From contig JADFIX010000006.1 of the NCBI GenBank assembly GCA_022566435.1, forward strand, positions 1 to 15,429: DNA of 15,429 nt, read 5' to 3'. Every line of letters starts with the position of its first letter. Position 1 is the stretch's first letter. Origin of the DNA: Planctomycetota bacterium. Lineage in GTDB: Bacteria > Planctomycetota > Phycisphaerae > UBA1845. This document shows positions 7,903 to 14,492 of the stretch, in pieces. The position numbers and the translations under genes are program-made. The notes beneath the pieces are model-generated. The model saw only the letters and a list, made by a program, of their open reading frames with translations, was not told the DNA's origin and ran no database searches.

Positions 7903-8122
7903 GTTTTTCCCCCTCACGGTCCGGGCGATGCCCTCTGACCCGTGCCCCATACAACTATACTTATCGACAAGGCAAAAAACCAGCCGTGCGCGCCGTTCGA
8001 GACGAACGTCGATAAGAACGAATCGCCGTATGCGACCAATCCATTGCTTTTCGGAATCCGGTCCGCCGAAATGGAACCATTTCCGGACCAGGTCCGTGGA
8101 CCGCGCCTGTCGTACATACCCG

Positions 8123-8128
8123 TATAAT
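8123..8128 (+). promoter_or_regulatory. Perfect TATAAT -10 box upstream of the SMUG1 gene
   Basis: An exact TATAAT lies 18 nt before the ATG at 8147. No good -35 is seen at 16-18 nt; the nearest, TGGACC at 8097-8102, is 20 nt away. If used, the leader would be only about 12 nt, matching the absence of a Shine-Dalgarno before this start. Confidence 0.35.
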
Positions 8129-8146
8129 TCGGCTACACTGCCGCCC

Positions 8147-8860
8147 ATGAAAATCGAGCGAATCATGACCCGATTGATCGACGATATCGCGCCGTTGCGT
8201 TTCGGTGATCCTGTCACCCACGTATACAACCCGCTCGTTTATGCCCAAGCGGCGCACCGCGTGTACATTCGGCGCTACGGCACGGGTACGCGGGAGGTGG
8301 TTCTTCTCGGAATGAATCCGGGGCCATGGGGCATGGTCCAGACCGGCATACCGTTCGGCGAAATCAGTTTCGTACGCGAGTGGTTGGGAATCGAAACCGC
8401 GGTCAAAAGACCGCCGGATGAGCACCCGAAACGAGAAGTCGAAGGGTTCGCCTGTCGTCGCAGTGAAGTGAGCGGCCGGCGACTGTGGGGGTGGGCGCGA
8501 GATACCTTCGGTCCGGCTCGTGACTTTTTCGCTCGGTTTTTCGTCGCGAATTACTGCCCGCTCGCGTTTTTCGAAGAATCGGGGCGTAATCTTACACCTG
8601 ACAAGCTTCCCGCATTGCAGCGTGAGCCGCTCTTCGCAGCGTGCGATACGGCGCTGCGGCGAATGGTGGAGTCTTTACGGCCCCGACACGTCGTGGGCAT
8701 CGGCACGTTCGCCGCCCGCCGTGCGGAGATTGCGCTAAGAGGCATGGAAGTTTCGATTGGACGGATCCTGCACCCCAGTCCGGCCAGCCCCATCGCCAAT
8801 CGCGGATGGGCGGCCCAGGCCACGCGACAACTGATCGACCTCGGAATCCGACTGCCCTAG
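8147..8860 (+). CDS. SMUG1-type uracil-DNA glycosylase
   Basis: This 237-residue base-excision-repair enzyme removes uracil and oxidised pyrimidines from DNA. It belongs to the single-strand-selective monofunctional glycosylase (SMUG1) branch of the UDG superfamily. The match is close over the active site: LGMNPGPWGMVQTGIPFGE (54-72), with N57 equivalent to the catalytic Asn; VEGFACRRSEVSGRRLWGW (98-116); the pyrimidine-recognition region VANYCPLAFF (133-142, N135); and the leucine/intercalation-loop motif ILHPSPASPIANRGW (207-221), with H209 as the catalytic-pocket His. The length fits bacterial SMUG1 proteins. The start is chosen just upstream of the N-terminal helix; a second ATG at 8165 is possible and neither has a strong Shine-Dalgarno. 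SMUG1 is typical of animals and patchy in bacteria, so lateral spread is plausible. It is divergent from the 87-residue gene and convergent with the repeat-protein gene. Confidence 0.9.
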   Translation: MKIERIMTRLIDDIAPLRFGDPVTHVYNPLVYAQAAHRVYIRRYGTGTREVVLLGMNPGPWGMVQTGIPFGEISFVREWLGIETAVKRPPDEHPKREVEGFACRRSEVSGRRLWGWARDTFGPARDFFARFFVANYCPLAFFEESGRNLTPDKLPALQREPLFAACDTALRRMVESLRPRHVVGIGTFAARRAEIALRGMEVSIGRILHPSPASPIANRGWAAQATRQLIDLGIRLP

Positions 8861-8892
8861 CCTGGGCGGCGCCGGATGATTCGGTTTCGTCC

Positions 8893-10722
8893 CTACGGCA
8901 TAGTGAACGCGATTAGGAAACGGGCGGAGTCTCGAAGGTCCACGAAAAGGTTCTGCTCGAAGTCGAAGATTTCGCAGCCGCCAGCGTACGGTCCTCCTAC
9001 GGGTCCGGTTGCGCAGTCCGGCCAATATAGGAAGTCGGACAGAGTGAGGAGCATGTCGCCGTCGTGGTCGCCGAGAAGATCGCACTCTTCATTTTGTTCG
9101 TCACAAAGATCGTCTTCGGGGTCGCACGGCGGATCAGCGGATTGACACACAGCGTTCAGGCACATCTCCGCACCGTCGCAAAAGTCTTCGTTTGGACAAG
9201 GCGTGCCGTCCGGAAGACCGTTGCTCAAACAGCTTCCGATACCGTCGCATGTGTCGGCCCCGTCGCAGGGCACGTCTGTGGCGTCACCGCAAGGTGTTCC
9301 GACTGCCCAGTTTCGGTGTGTACAGTTGCCGGCGGAGCATAGGTCGCGCGTGCAATCGTTGCCATCATCGGTACACGGCGAGCCGGGCGCCAACTCGTTG
9401 GTCAGGCAGGTTCCCGCTGCGTCACACGTGTCCGCAAGATTGCAGTCCGTGTCGGTTGGATCGCCACACGCCGTGCCGGACGCCGCGATGTTGGTCAAGC
9501 AGCTTCCCGCTCCGTCACACGTGTCCGCAGCATTGCACTCAACGTCGGTTGGATCACCGCACGCCGTGCCGGGCGACGCGATGTTGGTCGAACAGATCCC
9601 CAGGCCGTCACACGTATCCGCACGATCGCACTCTACGTCGGTTGGATCACCACACGCCGTGCCGGACGGTGCGATGTTGGTCAAGCAGCTTCCTGCGCCG
9701 TCGCACGCGTCCGCGCCGTCGCACTCTACGGCGGACGGATCACCACACGCCGCTCCCTCGATTTGATTAGACCAATCCGTCTGTGACAAGTCGGTATCGC
9801 AAAAACGGCAGCTGTCGGCCGGGTCTTCCTGCCCGTCCGAATAGCACACGCGTGCAATCAGGCAAGATCCCAATGCGATGTCGTTTTCGCAGGCGAAGGT
9901 CTGCTGATTGCAAAGATCCGTCGTGCACGAAAGACCATCGCCGCAATCGCCATCCGATTGGCACGGAAGCGTGATACAAGCCGGCGTAAATACGACGCCG
10001 GCGATCGGAGTTCCGTCGCCTGCCGTCATGAACGAGTTATTCGGATCCTGATCGAAGCCGATCCTATACGTACCTGCCGCGTTGGCCGGAACTTCCAGAA
10101 TCAAACCGCCGAAACTTTTGACTTCACCATCGTCCACAGCGCAGTTTTTCACCGCCGCAACCGCCCAGGCGTAGTCCAGGGTGGGCGTCGCGATTGCCGA
10201 AAAGTGACCGGCGCAACCGGGCATGACGTACCGCGGGGACGAAACGCAAATACCGCCACCCTGCTGCGTGCAGTTCGGATCAAATGGGGGGCTGCACGGC
10301 TCACCGCCGCCGCCGAACTCACACGTGTTTTGGGGCTGATACGCACCGTCAGCGGGGCTTTCCGGCCAACCTTTCGGGTTGAGAATGCCGCCGCTACCGT
10401 TATCGTAACCCGCAGGCAACACCGTAGCCTGAATGGCGCCCAGCGTTGGGCTGCCGAACGCATCGCCCCAGCCCAAGGCCTGCAAGTCTAGGTCTACTTC
10501 GGCCCCACCCGCGGGAAGAATAATTTCCCAGCAGCCCCGATTCACATTGAATTCAGCTTCTACTGGGTCGCCGACGATTCCGGCCGGACTGCCCAATTCC
10601 CCTGTTCGAACCGGAACCCATCGGATTTCCTGCCCACCGAAGGCGATCGTTCCGAACGCGAGTGTTGCGACCATCCACGCCTTTGCCAGGCGATATCCAC
10701 ACAAACCTGAAACCTCGGTCAT
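8893..10722 (-). CDS. Secreted Cys-rich repeat protein with dockerin-like C-terminus
   Basis: This 609-residue exported protein has no catalytic domain that I recognise. The ATG at 10722 is preceded by GGGAGGA 7 nt upstream, better than the ATG 48 nt further up. A signal peptide occupies about residues 1-30 (core AWMVATLAFGTIAFGG). Residues 30-245 form a globular, Gly/Pro-rich domain. Residues 245-320 are Cys-rich (CQSDGDCGDGLSCTTDLC type). Residues 323-532 carry seven tandem units with consensus GTACGDPTDVECxxADTCDG, each with four or more cysteines. The C-terminus has the EF-hand-like loop DHDGDMLLTLSDF and a degenerate partner IFDFEQNLFVDLRDSARF, the paired pattern common at planctomycete secreted-protein ends. 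It is likely a disulfide-rich surface or matrix protein binding calcium. It is the nearest candidate client for the thiol-redox protein at 11227, but that link is inference. Confidence 0.8.
   Translation of the reverse strand: MTEVSGLCGYRLAKAWMVATLAFGTIAFGGQEIRWVPVRTGELGSPAGIVGDPVEAEFNVNRGCWEIILPAGGAEVDLDLQALGWGDAFGSPTLGAIQATVLPAGYDNGSGGILNPKGWPESPADGAYQPQNTCEFGGGGEPCSPPFDPNCTQQGGGICVSSPRYVMPGCAGHFSAIATPTLDYAWAVAAVKNCAVDDGEVKSFGGLILEVPANAAGTYRIGFDQDPNNSFMTAGDGTPIAGVVFTPACITLPCQSDGDCGDGLSCTTDLCNQQTFACENDIALGSCLIARVCYSDGQEDPADSCRFCDTDLSQTDWSNQIEGAACGDPSAVECDGADACDGAGSCLTNIAPSGTACGDPTDVECDRADTCDGLGICSTNIASPGTACGDPTDVECNAADTCDGAGSCLTNIAASGTACGDPTDTDCNLADTCDAAGTCLTNELAPGSPCTDDGNDCTRDLCSAGNCTHRNWAVGTPCGDATDVPCDGADTCDGIGSCLSNGLPDGTPCPNEDFCDGAEMCLNAVCQSADPPCDPEDDLCDEQNEECDLLGDHDGDMLLTLSDFLYWPDCATGPVGGPYAGGCEIFDFEQNLFVDLRDSARFLIAFTMP
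9127..9756 (-). repeat. Tandem repeats, exact 93-bp period at core, encoding 31-residue Cys-rich units
   Basis: Four in-frame 93-bp units cover 9385-9756, with equivalent points at 9455, 9548, 9641 and 9734. They are followed by units of 84 bp (9301-9384), 93 bp (9208-9300) and 81 bp (9127-9207). The string CACACGCCGTGCCGG recurs with few changes. The even spacing and high DNA identity of the four core units suggest recent duplication. Each unit encodes G-T-x-C-G-D-P-T-D-x-x-C plus a D-T-C-D-G-x-G-x-C motif. Confidence 0.9.
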
Positions 10723-10729
10723 CTTCCAT

Positions 10730-10736
10730 TCCTCCC
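10730..10736 (-). promoter_or_regulatory. Ribosome binding site deciding the repeat-protein start
   Basis: GGGAGGA reads on the minus strand, 7 nt before the ATG at 10722-10720. It favours this start over the in-frame ATG at 10770. Confidence 0.7.
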
Positions 10737-10933
10737 ACCCGGAACATTCGCCCCCAATGCGGGATTTCAACGAGTTGAGAGTGCCTCCATTTGAGCATTC
10801 TCTTACTTAATGTACGTGTGCGCCCTGAGGACCCCAGTCCGAGAACTATCGCGACTCTTTGGTATACAGCCCCCCGAGTTACACCGGTTCTTTCATGCTT
10901 CCACCCAGCAGACCGGCATGCGGGCTGTTGATT

Positions 10934-11158
10934 CTAGCAGAACAATCGCCCAAACTCCACAATTCGATACGGTACCCAGTGGTTTCGTGACTTACGGTCG
11001 CGCCAGTCAAAGAAACCCCAGTCGAAGACCGCTTCGGCGGACATGCGGGCGTCCATGCCGTTTCGGGCGAACGTGTTATTGTGCGTCCGTAGGAAGTGAG
11101 AATCCAGGTCATTAATCGCGTCTCGGAGTGCTGGAAGATTGTTGAAAAATAGAGTAAA
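10934..11158 (-). pseudogene. Orphan 74-codon open frame without a start, possible gene remnant
   Basis: The 504 bp between 10723 and 11226 has no proper gene. On the minus strand one frame is open from just after a TAG at 11161-11159 to a TAG at 10936-10934, and it reads like real protein: FNNLPALRDAINDLDSHFLR, then THNNTFARNGMDARMSAEAV, then FDWGFFDWRDRKSRNHWVPY, then RIVEFGRLFC. Tryptophans, charged residues and GC-rich third positions look natural. No start codon precedes the conserved-looking part except internal ATGs at about residues 31 and 35. I do not recognise the family. It may be the 3' end of a decayed gene or coincidence. It lies next to a transcription start region for the selenoprotein-like gene. 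Confidence 0.3.
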
Positions 11159-11213
11159 CTATCTGGACAACGGTTTCTATCGGACCAAGTATTGCGGGCC
11201 AGACGAAATATTC

Positions 11214-11218
11214 AGGAG
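11214..11218 (+). promoter_or_regulatory. Ribosome binding site deciding the start of the selenoprotein gene
   Basis: AGGAG lies 8 nt before the GTG at 11227. Another in-frame GTG at 11218 overlaps this Shine-Dalgarno and so cannot use it, which makes 11227 the better start. Confidence 0.65.
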
Positions 11219-11226
11219 TGCTGAAC

Positions 11227-12714
11227 GTGACGAATTTCTCGCATCGAGTCGTCCGTATTTCCATTTTCACCGGTCTTCTCGTATGGGTGCCTCTTTCGGC
11301 GAGCGAGAGTCGTGGCGACGATCCGCCGGTGGTCGGTACAAGAGTCGGACAAATCCACCCCGATTTCCTGTTGCCCAAGCTAGACGGCAAATTCGGGCGA
11401 TTGTCGGACTATCGCGGCAAAAAGGTGCTGCTCATTCATTTCGCGTCGTGGTGAGCCGGGTGCCGCCGCGTCCTGCCCGTGTGGCAGGAAACCGTCAAGC
11501 TGTTCGTCGATTCCGGAAAACTGGTCGTCGTGGGTGTCGCGCAGGAGCAACATCCGCAGCGGGCGGCGCTTTATGCGCAGTGGCGACGGTTCGATTGGCC
11601 GATCTTCGTGGATTCGCTCAACCTTCTCGATCTTGACGTCGTGCCCGTGCCCGTCGCGATCGACGAGCGGGGCGTTGTTCGGCATGAATCGATTCGGCCT
11701 CGACAGTTCGTCAAGAAGTTTCTCGAAATCGATTACCCGCCGGCGGATTCGAAACCACCGGCGATCACCTCTCGGCCGAAAATCGATCAGCTTCGTGCGG
11801 ACGCCGAGCGGGCGCAGACAGCGGAGGCGTGGCGAGAGCTCGGCGACGCATTTTTCCTCGAGGGAGGCAAAGGCACAGTGTATGGCGCCGCGAAAGCGTA
11901 TGAGCAAGCGATCGCCGCCGATTCGACCGACGCACGAGCGCATTTCCGCCTCGGCGTAGTTTTACGAAATCGATACGAATCCGCAGAGCTTCGAAAAGAA
12001 GGTGACGCGCAACGTGCGGTGGAGCATTGGGGATTCGCGTTGTCTCTGAATCCCAACCAGTACATCTGGCGGCGGCGGATTCAGCAGTACGGACCGCGCC
12101 TGGACAAGCCGTACAACTTCTACTTTTGGGTTGAACAGGCCCGCAAGGAAATCAAAGCTCGAGGTGAGACGCCCGTGCCGCTTGCGGTCGAGCCCGCCGG
12201 CTCGGAACTGGCGCCGCCGGCCAAGGGAAGAGGCGCCGACGGCGACCGTTCGGCGGCATCGGTCGCCACGTCTGCCCCGTCGTGTCGCGAAACGAACGAG
12301 TCTCTGCAGCGCGACGACCGGTCGTACGTTGCCATTGAATCCATCGTGACGCCGGCTCGCGTTCGCCCCGGGCAGCGCGTTCGTGTCCGCGTCGGGTTCC
12401 AACTGAATCCCAAGACACGACCCTACTGGAACAACGAAGCGCGTGAACTGGCTATCTGTCTCGACCCGCCGCCCGAATTGTCGTTGGGCGAAGGGACTCT
12501 CGTCTTTCCCAATCCTTCAATGGCCGAGACGCAAGAAGATCGGGCGGTCGAGTTTGAAGTCACGATCGCGGACGAAGCGCAGCCCGGCATCGTTTCCATA
12601 CCCGCCTACGCACTCTACTACGTCTGCGAAAACAAGGGCGGAAAGTGCCGCTACCTCAGAAAGGACTTCGCGGTTTCTATCGAAATCGATCCAACGGCCC
12701 CGACGTTACGGTGA
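11227..12714 (+). CDS. Predicted selenoprotein: TlpA/thioredoxin domain (UxxC), TPR-like helices and DsbD-N-like domain
   Basis: This is read as one 495-residue exported redox protein with in-frame TGA at 11452-11454 decoded as selenocysteine (U76). It begins at GTG 11227 with a signal peptide (core ISIFTGLLVWVPLSA, 11-25). A TlpA-like thioredoxin domain follows (about 36-165): HPDFLLPKLDGKFGRLSDYR, then KKVLLIHFASW-U-AGC-RRVLP. U76 is exactly where the first active-site Cys of CxxC should be, and C79 is the second. P142 in VVPVPVAIDERG is the likely cis-Pro. Residues 197-288 look like two TPRs. Residues 366-488 resemble the DsbD N-terminal/DsbC-corrector domain, with PYWNN and VFPNPS motifs and a C467-x6-C474 pair. 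The protein probably passes electrons between selenol and disulfide in the periplasm. The alternative is a nonsense mutation in a Cys codon; the SECIS-like hairpin and intact downstream frame argue against it. Pnt genes converge on it. Confidence 0.8.
11452..11454 (+). other. In-frame TGA, predicted selenocysteine codon
   Basis: The TGA falls in the thioredoxin active-site motif, giving FASW-U-A-G-C. The frame is open for 75 codons before it and 419 after it, with family-matching sequence on both sides. Confidence 0.8.
11471..11489 (+). promoter_or_regulatory. Candidate bacterial SECIS hairpin
   Basis: TCCTGCC (11471-11477) pairs perfectly with GGCAGGA (11483-11489), leaving the five-base loop CGTGT, which contains GU. 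The stem starts 16 nt after the TGA, and the first loop G is 25 nt from it. Known bacterial SECIS elements are short hairpins just downstream of UGA with a G, usually GU, in the apical loop at roughly 16-37 nt. It would be bound by SelB with Sec-tRNA. It lies wholly inside the coding frame. Confidence 0.75.
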
Positions 12715-12734
12715 AACAATAGCCCAAACGAGTC

Positions 12735-14204
12735 CTACGACTCCTTCACTGCGGCCACGAGTTCGACGAAGGCCTTCTTCCCGTCGGAGAAGAACATCAG
12801 CGTATGGTCCATGGCGAACAGCGGGTTGGGGATGCCCGCGAAGCCGGGACTCAGGCTGCGCTTGATGACCACGACCGTGCGACACTTGTCCACGTCGATA
12901 ATCGGCATGCCCGCGATCGGTGACGACGGATCGGTCCGCGCCACCGGATTGACCACGTCGTTCGCGCCCAGAACCAGAGCGACATCCACCTGCGCCAGTT
13001 CCGGGTTGATGTCGTCCATTTCCCGTAGCTTGTCGTAGGGGATGTCCGCCTCGGCCAATAGCACGTTCATGTGACCCGGCATCCGCCCCGCGACGGGGTG
13101 AATGGCGAAGTCGACATTGATCCCCCGTGACTCGAGCAGGGTTGCCAGATCTCGCACCGCATGTTGCGCCTGGGACACGGCCATGCCATAACCCGGTACG
13201 ATGACCACGCGCTGCGCACCGTCGAAGAGCATGGCCACCTCATCCGCCGACGTGGCTTTGATTTTGCCTTCGTATATTTCGTCGGCACTGGGTCCGTCCG
13301 CGGTGGGGCCGAGCCTGGCGAACATGACATTGCCCAGCGAACGATTCATGGCCTTGCACATGATCTTGGTGAGAATCAAGCCCGATGCCCCGACCAAGGA
13401 GCCGGCGATGATCAAGACGTTGTTATTGATGACAAACCCGGTCGCACACGCCGCGAGTCCGGAGTAAGAGTTCAACAGCGCGATGACCACCGGCATGTCC
13501 GCACCCCCAATGGGGATGGTGATCAGAATGCCCAGGGCACCGGCCACGACGACCAGAATCGCGTACCACGCCACCGTATCGGGATGCTTTACGATCAAGA
13601 CGCAAAGGACAATGGCAAGGACGAAAAGGGCGCCGTTGATGAAATGTCGCCCGGGGAGCAGCATGGATTTGCTCGTCCAGTACTTCTTCCCGCGAAACGT
13701 AAACGTCAGCTCTTTCAGCTTGCCCGCCGCGACAATGCTACCAAACAGGGTCACCGAGCCGATGATGCCCGACAACGCTACGGCGATCATGAACTGGAGC
13801 CCACCGTGCCCCGCGGTCTGCGTTGCGACTGCCGTTGCATCTTCCGCGACCTGCGATCGGTTGATGGACATGATCAACTCGCCGCCAGCGACCAGGAATG
13901 ACGCCGCCCCGCCGAAGCCGTTGAAAAGGCCGACCATCTGAGGCATTCCGGTCATTTCAACCGTCAGGGCCAGATAGGCCCCCGCCGCCGTGCCGACGAT
14001 CAAGCCGGCGAAGATCCACGTCCAGGACATGATCCCCCCGCCCCAGAGCGTCGCGACGATGGCGATCAGCATCGCCACCGCGCCAATGAGGTTGCCCCGC
14101 ACCGCGGTACGTGGATGGGTCAACCCCTTGAGTCCACGAATAAACAGGATGGATGCCAGCAGGTAGGCGGCGTTCTGAATGATCTTGACCGTTGATTCTT
14201 CCAC
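12735..14204 (-). CDS. pntB: NAD(P) transhydrogenase subunit beta
   Basis: This 489-residue PntB belongs to the proton-translocating transhydrogenase, which uses the proton gradient to reduce NADP+ with NADH. The N-terminal half has about nine hydrophobic segments (dII), including LTVEMTGMPQMVGLFNGFGG (80-99), a hallmark stretch. The C-terminal NADP(H)-binding domain dIII has VIVPGYGMAVSQAQHAVRDL, then HPVAGRMPGHMNVLLAEADI, then LGANDVVNPVARTDPSSPIA and FAGIPNPLF. All are canonical. The GTG start at 14204 follows the pntAB stop by 3 nt, suggesting translational coupling; the Shine-Dalgarno is weak. The gene itself looks intact. It is the last gene of the pntAA-pntAB-pntB operon and converges on the selenoprotein gene, with 20 bp between stops. 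Confidence 0.95.
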   Translation of the reverse strand: MEESTVKIIQNAAYLLASILFIRGLKGLTHPRTAVRGNLIGAVAMLIAIVATLWGGGIMSWTWIFAGLIVGTAAGAYLALTVEMTGMPQMVGLFNGFGGAASFLVAGGELIMSINRSQVAEDATAVATQTAGHGGLQFMIAVALSGIIGSVTLFGSIVAAGKLKELTFTFRGKKYWTSKSMLLPGRHFINGALFVLAIVLCVLIVKHPDTVAWYAILVVVAGALGILITIPIGGADMPVVIALLNSYSGLAACATGFVINNNVLIIAGSLVGASGLILTKIMCKAMNRSLGNVMFARLGPTADGPSADEIYEGKIKATSADEVAMLFDGAQRVVIVPGYGMAVSQAQHAVRDLATLLESRGINVDFAIHPVAGRMPGHMNVLLAEADIPYDKLREMDDINPELAQVDVALVLGANDVVNPVARTDPSSPIAGMPIIDVDKCRTVVVIKRSLSPGFAGIPNPLFAMDHTLMFFSDGKKAFVELVAAVKES

Positions 14205-14207
14205 GAC

Positions 14208-14492
14208 TTAGCCCTTCTTGCGGAACATCGCCAGCATGCGGTGCGACACGAGGAATCCACCAACCACGTTCACGGTAGCCAGCGCCACTGCCAGGAACCC
14301 CAGAGTCGTCGACCAGAAGCCCTCTCCGGCGCCGGCGGCGATCAATGCCCCGACCACGGTGATACCGGAAATGGCGTTGGACCCCGACATCAACGGCGTG
14401 TGCAAAGTCGGCGGCACTTTGGTAATGATCTCGAACCCGATGAAAATCGCGAGTACGAAGATGGTCAGTAGAGTAATGAAGTTCGCTTCCAT
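14208..14492 (-). CDS. pntAB: NAD(P) transhydrogenase subunit alpha, membrane part (alpha-2)
   Basis: This 94-residue protein corresponds to the C-terminal membrane segment of PntA, encoded separately as in Rhodospirillum-type split transhydrogenases. It has three hydrophobic helices: LLTIFVLAIFIGFEIITKVP (8-27), ISGITVVGALIAAG and FLAVALATVNVVGGFLV. It carries the family motif PPTLHTPLMSGSNAISGI (27-44). It forms the proton channel with PntB. The ATG at 14492 has a very strong Shine-Dalgarno, AAGGAGG, 5 nt upstream (plus 14498-14504). It directly abuts the stop of pntAA and sits 3 nt before pntB, so it is a compact operon. Confidence 0.95.
   Translation of the reverse strand: MEANFITLLTIFVLAIFIGFEIITKVPPTLHTPLMSGSNAISGITVVGALIAAGAGEGFWSTTLGFLAVALATVNVVGGFLVSHRMLAMFRKKG

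Noticed and set aside
9192..9770. Plus-strand open frames of 190 codons across the repeats
   Set aside because: They are antisense shadows of the 93-bp repeats; their Arg/His/Pro-rich composition is an artefact of the opposite strand.
11112..11390. Minus-strand frame (92 codons) antisense to the start of the selenoprotein gene
   Set aside because: It lies opposite conserved TlpA coding sequence and shows no motifs of its own.
11479..12714. Separate gene starting at GTG 11479 after the TGA
   Set aside because: It would lack the thioredoxin active site and first strands, has no Shine-Dalgarno, and starts inside the hairpin loop; the frame is continuous with the upstream TlpA half.
12715..12734. 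Possible small gene or regulatory site between converging stops
   Set aside because: Only 20 bp, with no structure of note.
12730..12743. GAGTC-CTAC-GACTC hairpin between the convergent selenoprotein and pntB genes
   Set aside because: It has only 5 bp, overlaps the pntB stop and lacks a T-run on either strand, so it is not supported as a terminator.
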